DNA of 34,501 nt. Origin: a bacterium (GTDB taxonomy: Bacteria > SZUA-182 > SZUA-191 > JAJRXT01). The stretch is from the NCBI GenBank assembly GCA_024276125.1, contig JAJRXT010000020.1:1-34501 (forward strand), read 5' to 3'. Position 1 is the first letter of the stretch. Every line of letters starts with the position of its first letter. The notes beneath the pieces were generated by a model. That model saw nothing but the letters and a program-made list of their open reading frames with translations, did not search any database and was not told where the DNA came from. This document shows positions 10,113-18,196 of this stretch, one piece after another. The translations under genes were made by a program, and so were the position numbers.

Positions 10113-10557
10113 TGTGTTTTTTAGTTCCCTCTAAAAGTTTATTGATTTTTGGGAAATTAGTTATAAATTCTCTTGGGGAAAGTATTTTACAGTGATTAAC
10201 TTTTTCAACTGAAAAATGCTTCTTATTGCCGGTAATGATAAAGTCTGCCTTTGCTGCAACTGCACATTCTAAGAAAATTTTATCCGAAAGGTCACTAACC
10301 AAATCATCCATTGAGCAGTTCGGTATAACCCATAGAGCATTTTTCTTTAGTACAGAAAGTAATTTTCCTACACTTGCCTTATCAAGCCGCTTAAATTTAT
10401 TGCGTTTCAAAACACCCGTATATTCACCTAAAATTTCATTGCTTAAGCATAGATGGCAATCTCCTTGAAGAACAAGAGAAAGAATCAAGGCGGGAATACT
10501 TTGAGATTTGATAAGAGCAGATATAATAACATTTGTATCTAACACAAGTTTTATCAT
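10105..10557 (-). CDS. PIN-domain toxin (putative ribonuclease)
   Basis: A 150-residue PIN domain of the PF13470/COG1569 toxin type, expected to cleave RNA using acidic residues that bind magnesium. Visible acids: Asp7 in VLDTNVIISAL, Glu41 or Glu45 in SNEILGEY, Asp92 in LSDKIFLECA, and Asp105 in AKADFIITGN. The last conserved position is Asn111 (TGNKKHF), frequent in this family. The Phd-like antitoxin gene lies 12 bp upstream on the same strand, and a small Cys-containing gene overlaps its 3' end. The context supports a type II toxin-antitoxin module. Confidence 0.85.
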   Translation of the reverse strand: MIKLVLDTNVIISALIKSQSIPALILSLVLQGDCHLCLSNEILGEYTGVLKRNKFKRLDKASVGKLLSVLKKNALWVIPNCSMDDLVSDLSDKIFLECAVAAKADFIITGNKKHFSVEKVNHCKILSPREFITNFPKINKLLEGTKKHNV

Positions 10558-10569
10558 AAAAGCCGGTAG

Positions 10570-10860
10570 TTATTTTTTGGATTTAGAACGCCGATAATCG
10601 GAAATTTCTGCTTCTATTTCTTGGTTACTCATTTTATCAAGACCGGATTTTTGAGCGCTAAGTTGAATAGTTGCTAATAGCTCCGGTTGTTTAATCACAT
10701 TTTTCAGATAATCTTCCACACCCATAATTACCATCTTTGGCTTGCCCCCTCGGCTGACCAAATATCTTGTGTTTCCTTTTTCCACTTCTTTAATGAGTCT
10801 GCCAAAATTAGTTCTGGCAGATAAGGCGTCAATCAATTTGGTTATAGTGTTGGTTGCCAT
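10570..10860 (-). CDS. Phd/YefM-type antitoxin
   Basis: A 96-residue DNA-binding antitoxin, probably neutralising the PIN protein and repressing the operon. The N-terminal Phd fold is recognisable in DALSARTNFGRLIKEVEKGN and YLVSRGGKPKMVIMGVEDY (about 12-66). The basic C-terminal tail (SDYRRSKSKK) follows the part expected to wrap the toxin. ATG at 10860 is preceded by AGGAGG (minus strand), a strong ribosome site, so the antitoxin should be well translated. Confidence 0.87.
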   Translation of the reverse strand: MATNTITKLIDALSARTNFGRLIKEVEKGNTRYLVSRGGKPKMVIMGVEDYLKNVIKQPELLATIQLSAQKSGLDKMSNQEIEAEISDYRRSKSKK

Positions 10861-11441
10861 TTACCGGCCTCCTAATTAAGAACATGGGCATTTTCTAAGC
10901 AACTTAAGCATTACTCTGATTATGCAAAAGCCCGACCTTAACTTATAAGTCGGGCTTATTTTTGATAAGTTTTTATGCTTTTAACATTCTGTTTTTCAGG
11001 CATATTGATATATGGGGACTTTCTCAAATTCACGGGCTTTATTTTCCAAAATTAATCAACCTCTTTCTCTTGGATTTATCCATTTGGGCGGTTTTGGAAC
11101 ATAAGCAGTAATAATAATTACCAATTTCCTATATTTATTATAGCCTACCAATACATGAACAGGGCTGTAGGGTGGATTAAGGGGTTTTACATAACAGGTA
11201 TTCTTACATAAACAAAGAACATCAAATTGCAAAAACGACTACCCCGAATCCACCACATCTGGCGCTGAGTAGGTGTGGTGGGTCCGCAGCCATAGACAAT
11301 ATACATCTAACAAATATTTGAATATCTTTCGTAATACGGGCTTGACCCACCCTGCTTAAACTTATTGGTAAAAAGGGGGTAGCAACCAACGGAAAGCGTA
11401 GGGGGAGAATCCCCCTAAATTGGCCGGGGCGCCTACGCCCC
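10861..11441. other. Gene-free stretch with hairpin, family E repeat copy 2 and repeat F
   Basis: No coding sequence is supported. It holds a terminator-like hairpin at 10926-10965, family E copy 2 at 11169-11353 (GGGTGGATTAAGGGG to GGGCTTGACCCACCCT), and repeat F at 11369-11424. The segment 10966-11168 shows nothing I can name. The Phd promoter should lie just right of 10860, but no clear hexamers were picked. Confidence 0.55.
10926..10965. terminator. Rho-independent terminator-like hairpin
   Basis: The stem AAGCCCGAC / GTCGGGCTT encloses a 12-base loop (CTTAACTTATAA) and is followed on the plus strand by ATTTTTG; on the minus strand it is followed by TTTTGC. It may therefore terminate in either direction. 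On the minus strand it would stop transcription coming from the 11442-12086 gene before the toxin-antitoxin operon. Confidence 0.5.
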
Positions 11442-12086
11442 TTAGGGCATTCCGCCTCCCGGAGGGCCTATTCCGCCGGGCATCATACTTCCCCCGCCGC
11501 CAGTCGCTCCGCCGCCTGTAGACTGCATTTGCTGTGCGGCGCCGAATCTGGCTCTAAAAAATTCCGCCCGCTGCTCTCTGGTTCTATCGCTTACTTCCCA
11601 CCATTCAATAATTGGTTCCTGAAGACTGATAGAACTCGATTCAGGATCAGTAACCGAGACTTCAGCCAGACCGCCAACCGGATATGTAGCGCCTTTAATA
11701 GGGCCGGTAATCTTTGAATCGGGATAAATACTAACCTGTCCGCTATTCCATACCCAGCCGCCGCCTACAAACCTGGTACGGTTACGGTGTAGAAATTCTA
11801 TTATTTCCGGTCGTGAATCACCCGGTTTTCCGGGAGACACCGGCACCATATTCCTGATATCCCGCGGCATACGCGCTTCCAATATCCTCAATTGGCGCAA
11901 TTTTTCCCGCCGGTGCTGCTCAAAAACACGGTTTTGTCCCCTGGGGAACATCTCCCGAGAGGTATACCCGCGAGGTATGCCGAAATCAGCCGCTTTGCAT
12001 ATATTTAATCTCACAAGACTAAATATACATGCTATAAGCAGTAAGAAAAAAAAGCCCCGTTCCATTTTTTTTAGTAATGCCTTCAT
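11442..12086 (-). CDS. Secreted hypothetical protein with Gly-rich C-terminus
   Basis: I do not recognise the family. The 214 residues begin with a signal peptide (basic MKALLKKMERG, then FFFLLLIACIFSLVRL, likely cut after CKA at about 30-32). An arginine-rich region (about 38-110) with many RxxR-type clusters is followed by a beta-rich segment (GGGWVWNSGQVSIYPDSK, about 116-133). The last 25 residues are Gly/Pro/Met-rich with GGGATGGGGS and PGGIGPPGGGMP. The tail could be a flexible or assembly segment of an envelope protein. Repeat F directly follows the stop codon. A plus-strand ORF in this interval is a shadow. Confidence 0.6.
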   Translation of the reverse strand: MKALLKKMERGFFFLLLIACIFSLVRLNICKAADFGIPRGYTSREMFPRGQNRVFEQHRREKLRQLRILEARMPRDIRNMVPVSPGKPGDSRPEIIEFLHRNRTRFVGGGWVWNSGQVSIYPDSKITGPIKGATYPVGGLAEVSVTDPESSSISLQEPIIEWWEVSDRTREQRAEFFRARFGAAQQMQSTGGGATGGGGSMMPGGIGPPGGGMP

Positions 12087-12181
12087 CTTTACGTCCCTTG
12101 CACCTGCGGTTTAATATTTTTAATATGTTAAATGGCTATTAGAGTTTTCTTGCGAAACCAAAGCTGTTTAATTTTGTTAGC

Positions 12182-12261
12182 TGTCATTCTTAAACGAAAC
12201 GAAGTGAAGAATCTGTCCCCATAAGCGAGCAGATTCTTCGGCCTCCGGCCTCAGAATGACA
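12182..12261. repeat. Repeat family A, copy 3
   Basis: TGTCATTCTTAAACG to GCCTCAGAATGACA, with inner AAGAATCTG and CAGATTCTTCGG arms, between the lipoyl ligase gene and the secreted Gly-rich gene. The remainder of 12087-12311 shows no gene. Confidence 0.65.
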
Positions 12262-12311
12262 GGTTTTTTTTATGTATCAGCTTATACTAAAAGCCAACAT
12301 ATCAGAAACCC

Positions 12312-13133
12312 TCATCCTGCCTGTCTATTAAAATTCCAATTCAGGTTACTGTATTTTTGTTCAGCCAGCTCTTTGCCTAACTCTATCTCATATATATAAG
12401 GTTCAGCTTTGACAAATTCTATTCCCAGACTTTTGCTAAACCCTTTTATCATTTCCTGCTTTAATTGGGATATACTTATTTTTTTGTCGGCAAACTCATT
12501 TAAACCGGCCATTTTACTCTGTGCCTGACTAATCATCTGTTTGAGCGGTGTTTTTTCATTTTCAAACAGTTCAGCCAGCAGGCTGTAATTTATATCTAAC
12601 AAAACAGAGCCTTGCTGCATAATATGACTTTTAATCCGGCGCTGAGCGCTGCCTATGATTTTTCTGTTTTTTACGGTAATTTCATACCAAGAGGGAGAGG
12701 CAAAGCAATTAGCCGTTTTATTAGCCCTATCGCCCGTCCTGCCCGCAACCAGCCGAAGCTCAAGACCAAGATAGCTCAACCCCTGTATTAATGCGCCGGC
12801 GATTATACGATAACTCGCCAACACTCCGGTTTCCTTGAAAAAATTTAAGGGTACGATTATACAGTAAGTCAATTCATGCTGATGCAGCACTGCGCGTCCG
12901 CCGGTTAAGCGACGGACAATATCCAACCCCCGCCTTTGACAAGCCGCCAGATTTAATCCTTTGCCGATATCCTGAGCATAGCCTAAAGATACAGCCGCAG
13001 GCTGCCAGCCGTAAAACCTAAACGTAGGCGGGGAGTCACCGGAAATTGCAGAGCGCAAGACCGCCTCATCTAATGCCATATTATAATAAGCATTGTTAAA
13101 ACCGCTGTCAATCAACCGCCATTTTTCACTCAT
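12312..13133 (-). CDS. lipM: Lipoate-protein ligase family, probably LipM-type octanoyltransferase
   Basis: Transfers an octanoyl or lipoyl group to the lysine of lipoyl domains such as GcvH. The biotin/lipoate ligase fold is recognisable: RRLTGGRAVLHQHELTY at 74-90 carries the RRxxGGGxV-type loop, and KIIGSAQRR at 158-166 carries the conserved lysine. Cys143 in NCFASPSWYE matches the position of the catalytic cysteine of Bacillus LipM (pattern CFxxPSxYE), which favours octanoyltransferase over ATP-dependent LplA. That subfamily call is inference. At 273 residues it is LipM-sized and lacks the extra LplA C-terminal domain. gcvH, its likely substrate, lies upstream on the same strand, separated by a 252-bp MITE. 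Start ATG at 13133 has no clear ribosome site. Confidence 0.82.
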   Translation of the reverse strand: MSEKWRLIDSGFNNAYYNMALDEAVLRSAISGDSPPTFRFYGWQPAAVSLGYAQDIGKGLNLAACQRRGLDIVRRLTGGRAVLHQHELTYCIIVPLNFFKETGVLASYRIIAGALIQGLSYLGLELRLVAGRTGDRANKTANCFASPSWYEITVKNRKIIGSAQRRIKSHIMQQGSVLLDINYSLLAELFENEKTPLKQMISQAQSKMAGLNEFADKKISISQLKQEMIKGFSKSLGIEFVKAEPYIYEIELGKELAEQKYSNLNWNFNRQAG

Positions 13134-13181
13134 TTTTTAGTGTATGTACTGATAATTCGCGCATCCTGTATGCTATTATTT

Positions 13182-13433
13182 ACTCATGTTACGCAAAAAA
13201 ATCTAATAATACCATCGCAGGGTGGATTAAGGGGTATTATATAACCGGTATTCTTACATATTTGAAGAACACCGAATAACTGGTAAGTTACCCCGAATCC
13301 ACCTTGATTAGCGCTAGGTGTGGTGGGTCCGCAACTATTATAATAATATAGACTTAAATATATATTTGGAACTCTTTTTTAATACCGGCTTGACCCACCC
13401 TACACAAAGAGACAAGCTTTGCGTAACATGAGT
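13182..13433. mobile_element. Complete family E MITE with terminal inverted repeats and TATTT target duplication
   Basis: The terminal repeats are ACTCATGTTACGCAAA at 13182-13197 and its complement ending at 13433 (GCGTAACATGAGT). The flanks carry a 5-bp direct repeat TATTT at 13177-13181 and 13434-13438, as left by transposition. Inner sequence is shared with the copies at 1-237 and 11169-11353. It has no ORF, so it must have been moved by a transposase encoded elsewhere. The right end falls on the stop codon of gcvH; removing the element and one TATTT still leaves TAA there, so insertion did not change the GcvH protein. Confidence 0.8.
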
Positions 13434-13816
13434 TATTTATTATGCGCTAAAAATTCTTTATATTTATCAAAATCAAGCAGATTTTTTATTTCACCAGTAT
13501 CGGATATTTTGATTTGAATAATCCAACCCCTGTTATATGGATCATCATTAACGGTTTCAGGTACATCTTCCAACTCCTGATTAACCTTAAGCACTTCTCC
13601 GCTTAAAGGGGCATGCAAATCAGATACAGCTTTTACAGATTATATAACGCCAAAGGCTTCATTTTGTATTACCCGACCGCCCTCTTCCGGGAGTTCCACG
13701 AAAACCACATCGCCAAGTTCTTTTTGAGCATAATCGGTGATACCTACCCATGCTATATCACCTTCTATTTTAGCCCAAATATGTTCTTGTGAATAAAGCA
13801 ACTCATTAAGATTCAT
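13433..13816 (-). pseudogene. gcvH: Glycine cleavage system H protein with in-frame TAA at codon 59
   Basis: GcvH carries the lipoyl arm that shuttles the aminomethyl group in glycine cleavage. ATG at 13816 follows a good AGGAG site, and the frame runs 127 codons to TAA, the usual GcvH length. The N-terminal half reads [20 protein letters not shown], then [19 protein letters not shown]; after the interruption it reads SVKAVSDLHAPLSGEV. Lys62 in SVKAVSD is the lipoylation site. Codon 59 (13640-13642) is TAA where the family has a near-invariant Glu (ESVKA), so one GAA to TAA change explains it. Without readthrough only a 58-residue fragment lacking the lipoyl lysine is made. A downstream TTG at 13616-13618 would not restore function. 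lipM follows. Real mutation, readthrough or a consensus error are all possible. Confidence 0.9.
13640..13642 (-). other. In-frame stop codon inside gcvH
   Basis: The codons GTT-ATA-TAA-TCT-GTA-AAA read V-I-stop-S-V-K, with the conserved family sequence on both sides and no shift of frame. The stop is three codons before the lipoylated lysine. Confidence 0.92.
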
Positions 13817-13896
13817 CTTGCTCCTCTTTTTAATTTTAAATAGGTTATAACATTTATAGGCTTAAAGACGTAATTATCGTATACGATTACATTATA

Positions 13897-13925
13897 ATAA
13901 TATCCTTTTGAGATAATCATGTCAA
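13897..13925 (-). promoter_or_regulatory. Sigma-70-like promoter for gcvH
   Basis: On the minus strand TTGACA (13925-13920) and TATTAT (13902-13897) are separated by exactly 17 bases, about 80 bases upstream of the gcvH ATG. A perfect -35 and a 5/6 -10 with ideal spacing make this a strong candidate. So the interrupted gcvH still has an intact promoter and ribosome site. Confidence 0.65.
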
Positions 13926-14086
13926 GTGCAAGCCTCGAAAAATACAGCTGGTTTTAACTATAAAAACATCCGGTTATTGATTTATTCTGATATTATACGG
14001 TAAAATTTTATAATTTTGTAAAAACATGGTATTATTTTTTTAGAAAGACAGTATTTTCTCATACTTTATTAATCGGATAAAAAAAT

Positions 14087-15013
14087 ATGTCGCTCCACAG
14101 TAAGAATTTTTTAGAAATAAGGCCATTACCGGTTGAAGATATAGAATTGATACTGGCCACCAGTGAATCATTAAAGGAAGTATCCTCCCGCGATATTAAA
14201 AAAGTCCCCACCTTACGCGGTAAGACCATTATCAACCTGTTTTATGAAGCCTCCACCCGCACCCGCACATCCTTTGAAATAGCCGGCAAGCGCATGAGCG
14301 CCGATGTAATTAATATTTCCGCCTCATCAAGCAGCGTTACCAAAGGCGAAAGCCTAAAAGATACAGCCAAAAATCTGCAAGCCCTAAGTCCAGATATCAT
14401 AGTAATCAGACATCCGGCGCCGGGCGCCGCCCGCCAATTGGCCAGAACTCTGGATTGCTCAATAATAAACGCCGGAGACGGAGCGCATGAACATCCCACT
14501 CAGGCTATGCTTGATATTATGACCATAAAGGAAAAAAAGGGGTATATAAAGGGATTAAACGTGGCCATCATAGGCGATATTACTCACAGCCGCGTTGCGC
14601 GTTCGGATATTTGGGCGCTTACCAAACTGGGCGCTAAAGTAACCGTTGTAGGACCCAAAACCCTGATCCCCCCTTATATCGAAAAATTGGGAATAAATGT
14701 CAGCTATGAATTAGCGGAGATCATTCCCTCTGCCGATGTAATTATTATGCTCAGAATACAAAAGGAACGTCATCGAAACGGGTTCTTTCCCTCTTTACGC
14801 GAATATTCCAAACTGTTCGGCCTGAATTTAACCAAACTTAAATCCGCTAAAGCAGACCTGCTGATTATGCACCCCGGACCGGTAAACCGCGGGATAGAGC
14901 TTGATCCGGAAGTAGCAGACGGTCCTTATTCTGTTATTTTAGAACAGGTATCAAACGGTCTGGCGGTAAGGATGTCGCTTATGTATTTACTTTTGGGAGG
15001 AATCACAATTTGA
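14087..15013 (+). CDS. pyrB: Aspartate carbamoyltransferase catalytic subunit
   Basis: Makes carbamoyl-aspartate from carbamoyl phosphate and aspartate, the committed step of pyrimidine synthesis. The carbamoyl phosphate loop STRTRTSFE is at about 56-64, the [13 protein letters not shown] lysine loop at about 84-96, [10 protein letters not shown] at about 134-143, and HSRVARSD at about 167-174. HPGPVNRG near 268-275 binds substrate. Length of 308 is normal. No pyrI is present. Stop TGA overlaps the TTG start of pyrC (TTGA), so the two are translationally coupled. Upstream, TTGATT and TAAAAT at 13977-14006 (18-base spacing) could be a promoter, weakly supported. No PyrR site or attenuator is evident. 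Confidence 0.96.
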   Translation: MSLHSKNFLEIRPLPVEDIELILATSESLKEVSSRDIKKVPTLRGKTIINLFYEASTRTRTSFEIAGKRMSADVINISASSSSVTKGESLKDTAKNLQALSPDIIVIRHPAPGAARQLARTLDCSIINAGDGAHEHPTQAMLDIMTIKEKKGYIKGLNVAIIGDITHSRVARSDIWALTKLGAKVTVVGPKTLIPPYIEKLGINVSYELAEIIPSADVIIMLRIQKERHRNGFFPSLREYSKLFGLNLTKLKSAKADLLIMHPGPVNRGIELDPEVADGPYSVILEQVSNGLAVRMSLMYLLLGGITI

Positions 15014-16320
15014 GACTTCTAATAAAAGGCGCCAGGGTAATCGACCCGGCACAAGGGCTGGATGATGGGCTGGATATATTGCTACAAAATGGTAAAATAG
15101 TGCGTATAGCGCCTGATATTGCGCCTGATAATGACGATATGCGTATACTATCGGCTGAAAATAAAATCGCCGCCCCCGGTCTGATTGATATGCACACCCA
15201 CCTAAGAGAGCCTGGACGCGAAGATAAAGAAACAATCCTAACCGGCGCCAAAGCCGCCATAAACGGCGGGTTCACTTCAATTGCCTGTATGGCCAATACC
15301 GCGCCGGTTAATGATAATCAAGCGGTAACCGATTTTATACTTAATCAGGCGCAAAAAGCAGGCTTATGCCGGGTATATCCTATCGGTTCTATCACCAAAA
15401 AATTAGCCGGAAATATACTATCTGAAATGGCTGAATTAAAAGACGCCGGAGTAATCGCCGTATCTGATGACGGTTTTACTATAGCAAATGCCGACGTTAT
15501 GCGCAGGGCTTTGGAATATGCCAGTATGCTTAATCTGCCGGTAATCTGTCATTGCGAGGATGCCGCATTATCTAAAGACGGGGTTATGCACGAGGGACTA
15601 ATGTCTACTATGTTGGGGCTTAAGTGTATACCGGCTCAGGCAGAGGAAATAATCGTCGCTCGCGATATTGCGCTGGCCGAATTAACCGGCGCAAGGATAC
15701 ATATTGCTCATGTAAGTACGGCGGGTTCAGTGGCGCTTATAAGAGACGCCAAGTTACGGGGGATACAAGTTACCGCTGAAGTCACCCCTCATCATTTTTC
15801 ACTAACCGATGAGGCGGTAAGCAATTTTGATACAAATACCAAGGTAAATCCGCCGCTTAGGACAAAATCTGATGTATCGGCTCTAATTGAGGGATTAGCC
15901 GACGGCGCTATTGATGTAATAGCTTCAGATCATGCGCCTCATACCACGGCAGAGAAGGAATTAGAATATAATTACGCACCATTTGGTATGATAGGCTTGG
16001 AGACTTCGCTTGCTCTTACTTTAACCAAACTGGTGCATTCGGGCACATTGAGTCTTAAATCTGCCATAGCCAAGCTGACCATAAATCCGGCGCGTATATT
16101 GGGACTGGATAAAGGCACGCTCAAAATAGGAGCGGACGCCGATATAACCATTATAGATATAAATAAACGGATTACGGTAGATGTCGCATGCTTTAGGTCT
16201 AAGGGCAAAAATTCCCCGTTTAATAAGTGGGAAGTACAAGGCATACCTGTTTACACTATCGTTGGGGGAAAGATTCACCCCAGCGGAGAGATTGGAACAT
16301 CAAATGTGCTGTCATTCTGA
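15010..16320 (+). CDS. pyrC: Dihydroorotase
   Basis: Class I zinc amidohydrolase that cyclises carbamoyl-aspartate to dihydroorotate. Metal and catalytic motifs are intact: [10 protein letters not shown] (about 60-69) with the HxH pair, SDDG (about 151-154), CHCED and HIAHVST for the later histidines, TPHHF, and ASDHAPHT (about 303-310) with the catalytic Asp. The TTG start overlaps the pyrB stop. The final codons and TGA (CTG TCA TTC TGA) lie inside the start of a family A repeat, so the C-terminal residues SF and the stop codon derive from the repeat. The enzyme core is unaffected. Confidence 0.95.
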   Translation: MRLLIKGARVIDPAQGLDDGLDILLQNGKIVRIAPDIAPDNDDMRILSAENKIAAPGLIDMHTHLREPGREDKETILTGAKAAINGGFTSIACMANTAPVNDNQAVTDFILNQAQKAGLCRVYPIGSITKKLAGNILSEMAELKDAGVIAVSDDGFTIANADVMRRALEYASMLNLPVICHCEDAALSKDGVMHEGLMSTMLGLKCIPAQAEEIIVARDIALAELTGARIHIAHVSTAGSVALIRDAKLRGIQVTAEVTPHHFSLTDEAVSNFDTNTKVNPPLRTKSDVSALIEGLADGAIDVIASDHAPHTTAEKELEYNYAPFGMIGLETSLALTLTKLVHSGTLSLKSAIAKLTINPARILGLDKGTLKIGADADITIIDINKRITVDVACFRSKGKNSPFNKWEVQGIPVYTIVGGKIHPSGEIGTSNVLSF

Positions 16321-16395
16321 ATGAAGCGTAAGCGCAGTGAAGAATCTACTTGCGTATGCGAGTAGATTCTTCGGCCTTCGGCCTTAAGGATGACA
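16310..16395. repeat. Repeat family A, copy 4, overlapping the end of pyrC
   Basis: Starts TGTCATTCTGAATGAAGC and ends CCTTAAGGATGACA; the inner stem pairs GAAGAATCTACT with AGTAGATTCTTC. The first 11 bases are the last codons of pyrC. A family C hairpin (GTTTCGGGGTGAGAC and CACCGAAAC) follows at 16437-16462. Confidence 0.75.
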
Positions 16396-16483
16396 GCTGA
16401 TGGTATCCTTATTTAATGAAACGCTCCACTAGGTGTGTTTCGGGGTGAGACACCACCGAAACATAACCCCTGCCGAAAAAAAA

Positions 16484-16512
16484 TTGACTTATTTGCTTTA
16501 AAATAGTAACAT
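16484..16512 (+). promoter_or_regulatory. Candidate promoter for the TPR gene
   Basis: TTGACT at 16484-16489 and TAACAT at 16507-16512 are separated by 17 bases, 61 bases before the ATG. The -35 matches 5 of 6 and the -10 matches 4 of 6. Confidence 0.45.
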
Positions 16513-16573
16513 TTATTAAATCAATCCTTCCTTAATTATTCTAATGTAGTTTTAATACATAAGGACTACCGCT

Positions 16574-17836
16574 ATGGCGACTTTTTCCCCCTGGGAACAA
16601 AGAAAATCGTATTATAACAATCTGGAGCTTGGTAAAAATGTAAAATCCCTGACCGCCACCCTAAATACTCAGACCAAAGCCATGCTGGCTGCTCAAATGG
16701 CCTCGGCCAATGCGGTAGTGGCCAGTCAAGATAGAATCATAGAAATACAGGGGCGGATGCAGGGTGAGCTTATGCAAGGCTTTGATGATCTGGCAATTGG
16801 GCTTGATCGGGTTTGTGATGGAATATATGGGTTGCAGGCTGCCTTTGAATGGGGTATCGGAGAGATTGTCTGGCAAATAGAGCAGAATCGGGAGGTCTTA
16901 AAATCAATTCTGGAGGTCTTATCGGCTCCATTGGATACGCATGCCAAGGAACTAAGAAAAAGAGCGGAAGAGGCCTATCAAAACAACTGGATCGATGATG
17001 CGCTTACCGATTTTTTAGATTCTGAGATTAAAAACCGCTATGATTTCTCCGTTCATATCAGTATCGGCACTATTTATCTGTTTCATAAAGACGATAGGGT
17101 AAACGCATTAGAATCTTTTGAAAAAGCCATAAAATATGCCAGACCAAAATCAGCCTATCACACCAGCTACAGCCTGCTGTATAAAGGCGTAATTAAATAT
17201 TCACAGGCAAAATACGAAGAAGCCATAGCCTGCGTTAAAGAAGCGGTTGAACTAACTCCCAATTTTACAGAGGGATATTTTCAAAAAGCTCAATATTTAG
17301 CCGCCCTTGGAAGGCAGACTGAGATGCTTACAACTTTAAAACAGACCATACTGATGGATAAATATTACTGTATAAAGGCTGAGCAGACCGAAGATTTTAA
17401 GCCCTATATGGACAGTATTTACGGCTTGATAAAAGGGTTAAAAGACGATATTGCCCATCAGGTTAGATCAAAGCTGGCTCAGCTTGTTAATAACAATGAA
17501 ATTTTAGCGGGTACTAAGCAGCCTCCTAATATTAAACCGCTTCCGATTCACCATTTAGAGCGTGGCTGTGAAAAACTCAGCAATTATCTTACCCGAGACA
17601 GCTATTTTGACTTACTTGATGCCAGGGAATTGGCCAATAATATCATAAAATCTCAAAATGAGATGAAAACAAAAGTAAAGAAGAACTTAGAATACAAAAT
17701 TAATACATTAAAAAGCACAATTGACAGCGAAACACGCAGAGTAACAGATTGTTTTTCTTATAATGAAAAAGGATATCCTAAACAGCTTGCTTATAAGGCG
17801 AAAGAATACACCGACTACTTTGATTCGGATGGATAG
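16574..17836 (+). CDS. TPR-repeat protein, frame continues past a TAG stop
   Basis: 420 residues before TAG. The first 120 are helical (MASANAVVASQDRIIEIQGR, then an aromatic stretch AFEWGIGEIVWQIEQNREVL). Residues about 120-290 form tetratricopeptide-like helical hairpins: KELRKRAEEAYQNNWIDDAL, then ALESFEKAIKYARP, then KYEEAIACVKEAVELTPNF. I recognise the general type of protein seen in many bacterial genomes but know no function. AAGGA precedes the ATG. The TAG at 17834-17836 does not end the frame: it continues for another 119 codons with membrane and coiled-coil sequence. As read, the protein is soluble; with readthrough it would be membrane-anchored. Confidence 0.8.
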   Translation: MATFSPWEQRKSYYNNLELGKNVKSLTATLNTQTKAMLAAQMASANAVVASQDRIIEIQGRMQGELMQGFDDLAIGLDRVCDGIYGLQAAFEWGIGEIVWQIEQNREVLKSILEVLSAPLDTHAKELRKRAEEAYQNNWIDDALTDFLDSEIKNRYDFSVHISIGTIYLFHKDDRVNALESFEKAIKYARPKSAYHTSYSLLYKGVIKYSQAKYEEAIACVKEAVELTPNFTEGYFQKAQYLAALGRQTEMLTTLKQTILMDKYYCIKAEQTEDFKPYMDSIYGLIKGLKDDIAHQVRSKLAQLVNNNEILAGTKQPPNIKPLPIHHLERGCEKLSNYLTRDSYFDLLDARELANNIIKSQNEMKTKVKKNLEYKINTLKSTIDSETRRVTDCFSYNEKGYPKQLAYKAKEYTDYFDSDG

Positions 17837-18196
17837 ACAACAGTAGGCTGGCTTTGCGGCATATTGGGTTTTATTGGAGGTTGTACTTCTCACAGGAACT
17901 CTTTTGGAAATGCTCTTGTGGGCGGTGCTATTGGCTGGCTGTTCAGCTTAATGCTTCATGGTATAGCTAGTGGGATTTTTTGTTCGGCCCAAGAAGGCCG
18001 GTTGAAAAAAGAAGCTGAAAAGATAGCGGAAGAAGCAAAAAAAGAAGCGGAAAAAGCTAAAATGGAATTAGACCGTTATGAAAAAATATGGAATATATTC
18101 ACTGGCTATAAAGTAATTACTCCGATAGAATTAGACGGTTATGAGAAAACACGGAATATACTCACTGGCTATAAAGTAATTACTCCGGTGGTGTAG
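17837..18196 (+). pseudogene. 3' continuation of the TPR gene after in-frame TAG, with tandem duplication
   Basis: In the same frame the sequence gives TTVGWLCGILGFIGGCTSHR, then a hydrophobic GGAIGWLFSLMLHGIASGIF stretch, then a lysine/glutamate coiled coil with AEKIAEEAKKEAEKAK. The final 42 codons are a 63-bp tandem duplication (18065-18127 and 18128-18190), each encoding ELDxYEKxxNIxTGYKVITP. Composition fits a C-terminal membrane-associated domain lost by the nonsense codon. An ATG at 17864 could start a separate small membrane protein, but no ribosome site precedes it. Confidence 0.6.
18065..18190 (+). repeat. 63-bp tandem duplication (two units)
   Basis: Unit 1 at 18065-18127 and unit 2 at 18128-18190 both start GAATTAGAC and share TGGCTATAAAGTAATTACTC. 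They differ at several positions, some changing the amino acid. Being an exact multiple of three, the duplication keeps frame. Confidence 0.85.

Noticed and set aside
13433-13618. Independent 61-residue protein starting at TTG 13618
   Set aside because: It is the second half of gcvH in the same frame, has no ribosome site and lacks the lipoyl lysine.
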